Assembly: GCA_024516035.1 (NCBI GenBank)
Contig: CM044964.1
Span: 9,183,736-9,247,735 of the forward strand
DNA from: Bactericera cockerelli
Lineage: Eukaryota; Arthropoda; Insecta; Hemiptera; Triozidae
Length of the DNA: 64,000 bases
Reading direction: 5' to 3'
The position numbers and the translations under genes are program-made. Each line of letters opens with the position of its first letter. Within the stretch, counting starts at the first letter, position 1. The notes under the pieces are model-generated. The model had not been told where the DNA came from. It searched no databases and was given only the letters and a program-made list of their open reading frames with translations. Below are positions 1 through 14,461 of this stretch, piece after piece.

Positions 1-200
1 GTAGGCAATTGGTTAACGGTCTAATCTGGTAATCCAGGTAGCGTAGGGACCCATTGGTTCGAATCCCACCCAGTGCATGAAGTTTTCCTCATTAATTTGA
101 GTTTGTGACCGTATAATAAGACTCTGAGCGTTAGATGGTAGAAAATGCTTTGAGCATTAACCTCGCCCGGTGGTTACCTTCCACTAAAGAGTGTTATCAT
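1..200 (+). mobile_element. tRNA-derived SINE (family S5)
   Basis: A tRNA-like head with a B-box (ttggttcgaatcccacc) and a body running through cctcattaatttgagtttgt and gaccgtataataagactctg. Inverse copies with the same body lie at 13110-13325 and 29765-29960. The window begins inside or at the start of the head. Confidence 0.75.
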
Positions 201-562
201 TATTATGGTCTGGCTGTGGGACGTTAAATAAGGAGAAGACCAGTGTCTCGCTAGAGTTCTATAAACTGCGAACTGTCTAGCCAACTCTAACAATCCAGGC
301 TAGCTTGATGTTTCCCAAGGGTTTAATGGTTGTAAAGAAAAAAATTTCCCGATGGCGATGGTTGAACGCGCATAAAAGTTTGTGGTTCAGGCCAACTTTG
401 AAATAAATGATGGCGCCGGAGTGGAGTGCCTTACCATGAATTTTAAAATAAAATAATTATATTATTTTTAATGTTATTATACTTTTAATATACATGTTAT
501 GATCATTGTCCATCAACTTTCCAACAAGTCATTCATAAAGAAAAACAATGCTTTCTCTCCCG

Positions 563-590
563 CTTGACAGGCTACATCACCGAGGGAGAC
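563..590 (+). pseudogene. Short copy of a V-ATPase B exon segment upstream of the real exon
   Basis: The bases ggctacatcaccgaggg, preceded by ttgaca, reproduce the GYITEG codons of the real exon (about 1255-1278), with about two differences in 24 bases. The copy lies about 690 bp upstream of the real exon and is preceded by a ctctcccgcttgacag tract that ends like an acceptor. No further exon similarity follows, so it is probably a non-functional fragment. Confidence 0.5.
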
Positions 591-704
591 TATGAAAGTT
601 CTAGGCTTAATAGCTTTATTAATTAATGCTTTACCCTTGTTAGATTGATTACCTAATATTATTATTATTAAAAATTGCAAGAAGGATTTTTTGTTCATAT
701 ATAA

Positions 705-868
705 AGTCTGGCTGGGGGACTATAAACAGGGAGTATACGTATACCAGCATTGGCTTGGTTCTGGGGGCCCTTGTCAATTATTAGCCTCCTTGTAAAGACA
801 GTGATAGAAGTGCTGAGTCATTCCTCCACTGTCTGGCTACCAACGTTCACGCCACCCTATGATGAAGA
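705..868 (-). repeat. Interspersed repeat copy (family with tatagtcccccagc)
   Basis: The minus-strand equivalent of 37325-37500: both contain a cctccactgtctggctacca-type stretch, ttacaaggaggctaataatt and gggcccccagaaccaa. Partial copies are at 11918-12003 and 61648-61730. Confidence 0.65.
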
Positions 869-889
869 TGTATTTTTTTCAACAAGTGT

Positions 890-1205
890 TTAACACATAC
901 ACGACCGGTTGTCCCACCGGTGGGACAACTGCGTGTGTACTGAATGGATCGGTTGTCCCACCGGTGGGACAAGTGAGTATGTTCTCAATGGACCGGTCGT
1001 CCCACCGGTGGGACAAGTGACCTTCTTGATTTCAAACCTGCTTGTCCCACCGGTGGGTCACCTATTCCTATGTTTTAGTATAGAAATATACTCTATACTC
1101 CTGTATAATTTTACTCTCCAAGCGGGTTTTTCGGTCCCAGGAGGTCAGATATAGCGGTCCCATGCGTACATACACTGAAAATGTTACCGGTCGTGTATGT
1201 GTTAA
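890..1205. mobile_element. TTAA-flanked MITE with four 44-bp palindrome-bearing units
   Basis: Perfect 20-bp inverted termini TTAACACATACACGACCGGT lie at 890-909 and 1186-1205. Inside, a 44-bp unit is repeated four times, each carrying TTGTCCCACCGGTGGGACAA, a perfect 20-bp palindrome at 909-928 and 953-972, with near-perfect copies at 997-1016 and 1042-1061. The right end sits 28 bp before the V-ATPase B exon, so the acceptor tract abuts the element. TTAA targets suggest piggyBac-type mobilisation (inference). Confidence 0.8.
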
Positions 1206-1208
1206 TGA

Positions 1209-6458
<5,250 letters not shown>

Positions 6459-6728
6459 ACACGCGCGCCGGTCGCCCCTCCACCCCCCTACCATTGTCTA
6501 GACAAGTGGGAACCTTACAGCCCCTCTACCCCCCCTACCATTGTGGTCTAGACAAGTGGGAACCTTTCGCCCCTCTATCATTGTCTAGACAAGTGGGAAC
6601 CTTCGGTTTTCCGCCTACTCAACGAACAGACGGGAGTCTGCTACACGTCCTCTGTGTCCCCCATCTGAGAAAGTAGAACTATTCGCGGTTTTTTTTTTTT
6701 TTTTTTACTTAACGAAAAATAGAGTTTC

Positions 6729-6763
<35 letters not shown>

Positions 6764-7100
6764 AACGAAAAAAAGAGTTTCTACGTTCCCTGCGCCTGTC
6801 AAGAAAGTAGAAATGTGTGGTATTATTATATTCAACGAATTTCTTTTTACTCTAACGAAAAGGGTTTTCTACCTTCCTTCCTAGCTCCTGTAGAAATATG
6901 TGGTATTATTATATTCAACGAATTTCTTTTTACTCTAACGAAAAGGGTTTTCTACCTTCCTTCCTAGCTCCTGTCGAGATAGTAGTAGAGATATGTGGTA
7001 TTCTTCAATTCAACGAGAACGTAGGGTTTTCTACATTCCATTATCTCGAACGTGATAGTAGCAATATTCCGGGGTCATACCCCCAAATGAAGATGAGCTA
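6459..7100 (+). repeat. V-ATPase B 3' flank/UTR with short tandem duplications
   Basis: Directly after the stop, a roughly 45-60 bp unit containing tctagacaagtgggaacctt occurs three times (about 6495-6603). Farther on, a unit of about 80 bp with ttcaacgaatttctttttac and taacgaaaagggttttctac is duplicated (about 6813-6890 and 6896-6970), followed by a degenerate third. Two long T runs sit at 6690-6760. A canonical AATAAA on this strand is first obvious near 8172, so the poly(A) site is not certain. Confidence 0.7.
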
Positions 7101-7104
7101 TTAG

Positions 7105-7760
7105 TTCTCGCCCTATTTGACCTATTTCTATGTTGGAATCTTTTTGAGTTGTATGTTGGCTTCTAGAGAAAAGAATTTTGTACTTTCTCTTATCTCTTGA
7201 AAAAATCTATGGATTTTGAGGGAATTACACAGTTGTCAGTATTACATCAATCTTTTTTCCTTGAGAAAAGGAGAGATATCCATCTCTCCGGTGAAGGAAG
7301 AATTGAATGGACGCCCTGATCCATTGTACTAGACATTGCTTTGAGGTGAGAAAATCTTCCACTTTCTTTTCTTTGGTAGGGGAAAATCGGAGGTTCTTTG
7401 TTGTTTCTTTGTCGCCTCAATCGAGCAATACCTAACTTTATCAGCATTCAAAGGTGGTACCCCCATTTTTTTTTTTTTTTTAAATTACTACCATTTTCCA
7501 ACACCTAAAGTGGCGATGTTTAAGAATTGAGAGCATTTACTTGGCCTTTTTTCAAGCTCCCTCACTGAAACTTTACACTATCTGTTAAAAAACAATTTCA
7601 ATTTTATTTACCGAGTTAACTAATGCCCAATAGAAATGGAAAGAGATACAGGTAACCATGTAGAATGTCATATGAACCTCCCCTGTGGAGCCGAGTGTGG
7701 ATACCAAAGAGGGGAAATTTGCAGTGGCTCTCGGTTTACAATCTAACTTTAGAATGTAGT
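7105..7760. other. No gene recognised; V-ATPase B 3' flank
   Basis: Unique-looking AT-rich sequence with one T run near 7470. The short open frames show no recognisable domain. Confidence 0.5.
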
Positions 7761-7764
7761 TAGA

Positions 7765-7910
7765 TTTGTGGCTTGATCGATAAGGCGGCGGACATGTAAC
7801 CTGGAGGTTGGTGGTTCAAGTCCCGGATTCAGCGTAGTTTTAGTAAAGCGAGTTTGAGTAGTTGTGATATCACGACAGTGATTATCACAAATATGATAAC
7901 TTTTAATTTT
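7765..7910 (+). mobile_element. tRNA-derived SINE (family S6)
   Basis: Head with ataaggcggcggacatgtaa and B-box-like ggtggttcaagtcccgg, then the body with tgagtagttgtgatatcacg and gtgattatcacaaatatgat. Other copies: 1813-1945 (-), 45715-45840 (+), 45860-46010 (+), 56965-57125 (-). Confidence 0.7.
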
Positions 7911-7999
7911 AGTTAGATTTGTAAACCGAGAGCCACCGCAAATTTCCGCTCTTTGGTATCCTTACTCGGCGCCAAAGGGAAGGTCCCTATGACATCCTT

Positions 8000-9420
8000 C
8001 ATCTCGTTACCTGTATCTTACTTGTATGATGAGAAATAATATATTTTTTCTGCCGGCGATGGATATTAAGATTCCCTTTTGCTAGCAATTCTAACAAAGT
8101 CTTATTTATTGGTTCAATATCTATGAAGTAAATTAAAAATGTGAGGGGGCAAGGACTTGTTACAGACCTCTCTTTAAATAAATGTTCATTAAAAAAAATA
8201 TGACATCGTGTATTGCTCGGCCTATTGTTAATCTTATAACACATCACCTCATCCTTACAATATAACTTTATGCTCTTTGTTATTTGTTTTCAACATTCCA
8301 TTTAAATGTTTTCACAATAAGTAATTTTAAGATTAAGGTTAGTAAGTGGAAAGTTTTTATTATTTGGGGAGGAACTAGTGGTGCATTTTGGTGGACCAAG
8401 TTACAATTTTCTGTTCTTGACCAAAGCACTTGGTCCTCCCCGGTTTTAAAGTTTAAATCAAAAGAATCAAAGCAAGCGCGTTGAAGTTGGAGACAAACGT
8501 TCGATTTTTTTTTTCTTCTGTGTACTTGGGTAGATTTTTATCTACCTTCTTGTATGGATGTAACTCAAGGTATGGAAAATATTGAAATTGATCACTTTTT
8601 ATACTGTGTCAAGTTAGTCTCTAATTTTTCGTGCCATTTTGCTTTTCTTCATTATCTGTAGTTTCTGCAAAATATGCATTTTTTCTCTTCGATGAATTAA
8701 ATCGACTACTGTATTTTCAGTTGATTTTTTCAAATTTGTTGGTTTAATCATGTAAAATTGAGCGTTACAAAAGATTTGTTCTGTCTACAATTTGGTTTTT
8801 GAAAAATCGTATTCACACTCGAAAATTTGCTTTCGCAAATCTAGCCGATTATAAAAAAAACCAGATCTTTATTTATCAAGTAGTTTTAATGAAGTTTCAG
8901 GCATGGCCGAAATGCGTAAAATAAAATACCATTCACAGAATACATATACTTAGATAAATAGAAATTTATATAAAAAAAAATCGTTTCCTTCATATAAGTA
9001 TTTTATTTCGCCTGTTTAGAACACCTTTGTAAAATAAAATTGTTATTTAGAGTTATTTTAAAATCGATCGGAAAATATTTATTTTCATCTATGAAATAAA
9101 GCTAGTGATTTTTGTGTTTAGAATTCACAATAAAAAGTAAAATGCGTTTGTTTCCTCGATTATCTCTAGAAATTTTAGGAAACGCTGGATGCATCCTTGG
9201 TTACTTTCCTGAAGCCAAAAGCCATTCACTTGGAGACATCTATATCTGAAAATATAGTCTAATAAGTTATGAGGTTAGGACTCATCATAAAAAGGCATGG
9301 TTTGTCTGGAAAAACTTTAAGGGAAGTTAAGTTCTCAGGGGAGAAGAAAGTCTTTATTCCTGATGCCCTTAGAGCTACATTACGAAAGAGGATTAAAGTT
9401 AAGATAAAATAGGCACGTCC
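8000..9420. other. No gene or repeat array recognised
   Basis: AT-rich sequence. No convincing exon, splice-paired frame or tandem repeat was seen. A short interspersed motif containing accaatcacagcgcactata starts at about 9430 and recurs at 5235, 49998 and 56465. Confidence 0.5.
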
Positions 9421-9663
9421 TCAAGTTGGAGTTTGAACCAATCACAGCGCACTATAGCCCGAGTTGAGGGACAGTCTGGCTTACATCAACTCTAATCCTT
9501 TTTTTACGTATATAATTAGGCTTCAGTTTTAAAAAGTATTTGTTTTATGATCAGAAACCACATTGATGTGTGTACTATTCTCATTTAATCTAAAAAGATA
9601 TAAAAAAAAACAAATAGGATTTATTTGTAAAACAAAAGTAGATATTACTCGTATTTATAAGTT

Positions 9664-9970
9664 TTAAAAAGCTATTCTACGTCTCAGAATCAGGACAGTC
9701 CAGATGATTCCAAACAGGAGAGCATATCTCAGCATCACGACACTCACAGCGAGAAGGTCGCAACGATACTGAATCGAGAGTCGCTCTACAAGAATACATC
9801 GCGTCTCGTTCGGGTTTTCTCGGGGGCTCTCGGACATTTCCGAACGACTTCGGGTAACTTCGGCAGCGCTTCGCTCTTCCTCGAATATGTCCGTGCACCA
9901 CACGATGCATTGACACTCGGGGCAGGAGAGAGGCTTCACCTTGTACCTGTTGAGGTTCTCGATGAGGCGT
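9664..9970 (-). CDS. Terminal exon of an unidentified RING-like, C-terminally membrane-anchored protein
   Basis: Read on the minus strand, a tctcattccag acceptor ends at 9971 and opens a frame encoding RRLIENLNRYKVKPLSCPEC, then QCIVWC, an acidic Ser/Glu/Arg-rich linker, and a hydrophobic segment (LLAVSVVMLRYALLFGIIWT) ending RRRIAF and TAA at 9664-9666. The pattern of a basic/Leu-rich helix followed by L-x-C-P-x-C resembles the last metal-ligand pair of a RING finger, and the tail looks like a C-terminal transmembrane anchor; small membrane E3 ligases have this layout. The N-terminal ligands should lie upstream, but no matching exon was found in 9,971-14,196. Its larger-coordinate neighbour on the same strand is the 3' end of PCYT1. 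A 132-codon single-exon reading from an ATG at 10060-10062 is possible but has a low-complexity start. The family assignment is tentative. Confidence 0.5.
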
Positions 9971-10119
9971 CTGGAATGAGAAGGGGTGGAGGGGAGGGGA
10001 TTAGGAGGGAGGAAAAAAAGGTGGGAATTGTTTTTGAGGGGGAAAGGTGGTTCACCACTCATTTCAATAAGGGGTGGAAATTATTGTGAAGGGAAGGGAT
10101 TTAGGTTTGATTTGATTTT

Positions 10120-10470
10120 GATTTATTCTTTATTTAGTACAATATACATTTACATAGAATGACACCTCCTAAGATAATTCTACCTTATTGTTGGAGGGAG
10201 AAGAGGTGGAAATGTTTAAGAGACGATGAGGGTGAAGAAAAAAGGAGGTGATGGGAGAGAGAGGGACGTAGAGAGGGCAAGTGGTAAAATATTAGAGGGG
10301 CGCTGGATTTGGAAATCCGATCTCTAAGGCTGGGGTTATACAACTTATACAGCCTCAATAGACATCAGTTCCTTTGGCTAAGAACGGACCTGCTGGGTGG
10401 TACCCCGCCAAGAGCCCAAGTCGGTGAAAGGAGCAAGGAAATAAGACTAAAGTTCTGAGGTTGTAAGGGA
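10120..10470 (-). repeat. LINE-like 3' end, reverse orientation
   Basis: The left end (tttgattttgatttattctttatttagtac) looks like a reversed poly(A)/AATAAA tail. The right part contains ccccagcc-type and gtaccccgccaag sequence. No domain is readable, so the assignment is tentative. Confidence 0.35.
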
Positions 10471-10837
10471 AACATTCCGACATGCAACAAGGAACAGAAG
10501 AAAGAGAGAGGGGAGGGTATTAATAAGTATACTGTTGCAGTTTAGTAAATGAATAAAAGGCGGGGCCATAAATTGATTTCAATATATTTTTTTGGGGAAG
10601 GTCACAAATACTTAATATATTTTTTGGGAAGGGAGGGATGAATTTGGGAACTGAATTATTTTTGGGGAACGACCTGGCGGGACTTTTTTTATGTCACGAA
10701 GTGATATTTTTTGGGGCATAGAATAATATAGCATAAATTACAATTAATAATGTGAAGGAAAAAAAAAAAAATAACGTTACCCAAACACACACACATTCAC
10801 TCTTAGCACGAGTAAATAAAGATATACAAAAAAAAAA

Positions 10838-11609
10838 ACGCTTGCATACGAGTCTGCAACCATTTCGACATTTTCATCTTTACTATTCAAGGTCCAAAAC
10901 CCAACTGACCAAATTTCGTATTGTGCGCATGACACACACTTTCCCTCTTCTCTTAGGGTTGCAATATCGAAACGAAAATATCGATATTAGGTATATCGAT
11001 AATATCGAAACCATAATATCGATATCCGATATTAGAAGACTTCTCTCCCTTTACAATTCGATATTTCGTTACATAATATCGTTACATAATTCGTTACATA
11101 ATATCGTTACATAATATCGTTACATAATATCGTTACATAATTTCGTTACACAATTTCGTCACATAATTTTGGTTATGTGCCAGAGCAAAGACATGAAAAT
11201 GTCAAAAGAAGGAGTGGTAGGAAATATTGGGATTTTATAGGGCTAAGGAGTGGTTGAATTCCGAACCACCAATTATCCGAAGCTTGACTTTTTTGCCTTT
11301 GAAGTATGTTTATTTTTGACATTTTCATGTCTTTGCTCTGGCACATAACCAAAATTATGTGACGAAATTATGTAACGAAATTATGTAACGATATTATGTA
11401 ACGAAATATTGAATTGTAAAGGGAGAGAAGAGGGAAAGTGTGTGTCATGCGCACAATGGCGAAGTATTGAATTGTAGAGGGAGAGAAGAGAGAAGGTATG
11501 TGTCATGCGCACAATACGAAATTTGGTCAGTTGGGTTTTGGACCTTGAATAGTAAAGATGAAAATGTCCCAATGGTTGCAGACTCGTATGCAAGCGTTTT
11601 TTTTAAATT
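10838..11609. mobile_element. Foldback element with arms of about 115 bp and a nested inner palindrome
   Basis: The left arm (about 10841-10955) starts cgcttgcatacgagtctgca and the right arm (about 11495-11600) is its inverse. Both include a ggtccaaaacccaactgacc stretch. An inner inverted repeat covers about 11150-11360: cacataattttggttatgtg with agcaaagacatgaaaatgtc, against the mirror sequence. Short gttacataatatc units are tandemly repeated near 11065-11150, and an atcgatatt-rich tract lies at 10965-11030. Confidence 0.8.
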
Positions 11610-11627
11610 TATTTTTATGTAGGTTTA

Positions 11628-11915
11628 CGTCGCTTTCAAATACATGGCCACGTCATGGCAGGAGTTTTACCCACCATGATCATGTCATGACGGGGGTTTT
11701 ACCCATCATTTACTAACCAAACAACCCAGCTACTCAGACTAACCACTGCCTGAGTGGAATAGCCAGCAAAACGTGGATTACCATAATAATCATGGATTCG
11801 AGATCAGGACGATCACTCATCCATGTCTTCACCACACTGGACGTTTGTTAATTTCAGTAATCGGTCGAGAACTGGTGTATTTAACGCGTCATCTCTGCTA
11901 GCTAAATATAATCAA
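11628..11915 (-). mobile_element. 5S rRNA-headed SINE, diverged
   Basis: On the minus strand, the head region (acaccagttctcgaccgatt-like complement) is followed by the shared central domain and a tail with cgacgtaaac. It is more degraded than the 12440-12702 copy. Confidence 0.55.
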
Positions 11916-12439
11916 CATAGGGTGGCGTCATCGTAAACAATGGTAGCCGGATAGTGGAGGAATGACTCAGCACTTCTACCAGTGTCTTTACAAGAAGGCT
12001 AATAATCAACACAATTATCATTTTAATCATGACCTGGGTAGATACTTTGATTTATTTATAACACGTTACAATAACAGTTTAAATTTTATAATTGAAGAAT
12101 AGGGTAGGAACGGTATCAATTTTATTTACATAGGCTAAATAGATGATAAGGGGCGGTATTTAATAAACAAACGATACTTGAGTTACAGAGAAGACTCAAC
12201 TTTCAAAATAATATATTGAAGAAAAAAAAAGAAATTGCTGTCGTTTAGACTATTTTAGACCATCTATGGGGTCACGGATATTTTACTATTAAATATAATT
12301 ATGGACTTCGATTTTCATAAATTTAATATTGAAAAAATATACAATGAAATTTTAAATATATTAACCGAGTTTAAAAAAAAAAAAATTAAATATAATTTTA
12401 AATATACTGTAATTTTAAGTTCGATTCCATAATGTTGTT

Positions 12440-12702
12440 TTTTGTTTGTTTAAAGTCGCTTCGAACTTCATGGTCCATATCACGACGGGGGTTTTGCCCT
12501 CAATTCGCTAGAAACTCACAAACTAGCTACTCAAATGAACCTCACCCAGCCTGAGTGGAGCCGAGAATAACCAGCATCACGAGCGTTTGAATTTGAATGG
12601 TCACCCATCCAAGTCCTTATCTCGCTGGACGAAGGTTAACTTCAGTGGCAGAGAGAGAACTGGTGTATTGAACGTGCCATCAACGCTGGCTATCAAACCT
12701 AG
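12440..12702 (-). mobile_element. 5S rRNA-derived SINE, near full length
   Basis: On the minus strand: GCCAGCGTTGATGGCACGTT, CAATACACCAGTTCTC, CACTGAAGTTAA, CGTCCAGCGAG, then GACTTGGATGGGTGACC. These follow the order and spacing of 5S rRNA (start, box A region and box C region). The central domain with GGCTGGGTGAGGTTC and a tail ending GAAGTTCGAAGCGACTTTA follow. Confidence 0.8.
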
Positions 12703-13109
12703 ATAATGCGATAGTTTCAATAATTAATCAAAAAAATATCTTATTTCTAAAGTTGAGTCTTCTGTGAACAATGAGACTCAAAATTCTATTTCGATTTCCA
12801 ATATGAGACTCGGTTGACCAGATTCATGTTACGAGACGATTTTTGAGTAAGGCATTTATTACAGAAGTATTAACAGCCAACACGATTTGTGTTGGTTGTT
12901 AACAAAAGTTTGTAAAAAAGGCTTTACAAAAGTTTAACTTGTGCTTACTTTTGTTAGAATGTTGGTATTGTTACTCCAAATAATAAAGTTTTAAGGATCT
13001 AAACTGACACACAAGGTTTCTCATACTAATAGAGAAGTATAAATCATATCAATAGAATAAAATAATTTCAGGAAAACAAAAAGTCAATTTTCATTTCCTT
13101 TCAGAAATA

Positions 13110-13325
13110 ATAAGAATAACACTCTTTAGTGGAAGGTAACCACCAGGCGAAGTTAATGCTCAAACCATTTTCTACCACCTAACAACTCTCAGAGTCTTAT
13201 TATTATGTGGTCACAAACTCAAATCAATGAGGAAAAATTCATGCACTGGGTGGGATTCGAACCAACGGATCCCTGCGCTACCTGGATTACCAGACTAGCG
13301 CGTTGACCACTTGACTACCAGTGGA
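13110..13325 (-). mobile_element. tRNA-derived SINE (family S5)
   Basis: The reverse copy of 1-200. The B-box complement is gggattcgaaccaacg, and the body has cacaaactcaaatcaatgag and gtcttattattatgtgg. Confidence 0.75.
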
Positions 13326-13834
13326 CGTTATCATGGCAAATCAAACATTTGTGGAGCAAGGACTCTGATTATGAAGTCTCTTGTGTTAAATATTTAAAGA
13401 AAAACACATTTGTGTGTTATAAAACTGAAGATTCAAGAACCAAAGTGAAACCTTGCGTGACATTCGAGCAGTGCAACATTAATCTAATGGCGAATATCAA
13501 GTATAAATCCCGCAGGTGGCTAATTAAAGTGTAATAAATCTACATTTTTTACAATTACATGATGGTGCGTGATTTACAGCTCATTCTAAAGATTTCAGGC
13601 AATCCACAAAAAATGTGAAGAGGCCTTGTATTTTACTAGATAGAAATCATACTTCATTGCTTTTTTTTCTTTAAAAAACTCCCAAAATAGTAAACAGGAT
13701 AAGAAAAGAAAAGCCCTCATTTAATCGGTGTGAAAAATTTCCAGTGTGCGATTAAGCAAAATATACAAACACATTCTAAAGAAATCTTCTACACTCTATG
13801 CATGCTGTAAGTGCATGTGCATTATTGGCCAAAT

Positions 13835-14196
13835 TATGCATTACGTCCAATATCTGACGGACTTTTCCGGTCTGTTAGCCAGACTCGACGTACAGCTGTC
13901 CCCACCATCTTTGAAATCAATCATAAGACCAGCTATTTTATGGATGCTTTTTACGTCCATTATCAGCCGGACTTTTCGCAGCCGTACTTATAGCCGGACG
14001 GGACGCACTGCTATTTGTACCATGTTTGAAATCATCCTTTACAAATCCTAAGCCCAACTAATCTATGCGTACTCATGTCCATTATCAGCCGGACTTTTCG
14101 CAGCCGGACTACTAGCCGGACGCGACTACTGCTGTTTGCACCATCATTGAAATCATCTTTGAAAATCATCCTTTACAAATCCATCGCCCAACTAAT
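13835..14196 (-). repeat. Tandem copies of the PCYT1 stop-codon end
   Basis: Two clear copies (about 14064-14145 and 13940-14025) and one degenerate copy (about 13835-13905) repeat the last 60-70 coding bases, recognisable by cggacttttcgcagccg and catgtccattatcagccgg on the plus strand. The units are joined by a spacer with tgaaatcatcctttacaaatc. The nearest copy still reads [19 protein letters not shown] and stop. Copies degrade with distance from the real exon. Confidence 0.85.
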
Positions 14197-14461
14197 CTAT
14201 GCGTGCTCATGTCCATTATCGGCCGGACTTTTCGCAGCCGGACTACTAGCCGGACGCGACGCACTGCTGTCTGAGTCATCGTCATCATCATCCTCGGAAA
14301 TTAGCCGGTGATAGGAGGCCGAGTAGCCATTGACCCTCGGCCGGCCACACACCTCCGTGGTGGCGGTGCTACTGCTGCAGGCCGCTGCTAGACTGTTAGT
14401 GCTGCCTCCACTACTCATGGGGGTGGCGGTGTCGAGGCGCAGGGCTTTGCGCGGGGGGGAA
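14197..14461 (-). CDS. Pcyt1: PCYT1 exon 8 (C-terminal tail, stop)
   Basis: Acceptor ctgtttcag before 14461; stop TAG at 14197-14199. Joined to exon 7 (AG/T, Ser) it reads [20 protein letters not shown], then a Ser/Thr/Ala-rich stretch, [20 protein letters not shown] and [14 protein letters not shown]. The acidic ISED stretch near the end resembles the C-terminus of other CCTs. The end of the exon is copied downstream. Confidence 0.85.

Noticed and set aside
513..698. Minus-strand frame as a gene
   Set aside because: Shadow of the exon-like fragment at 563-590 and AT-rich flank.
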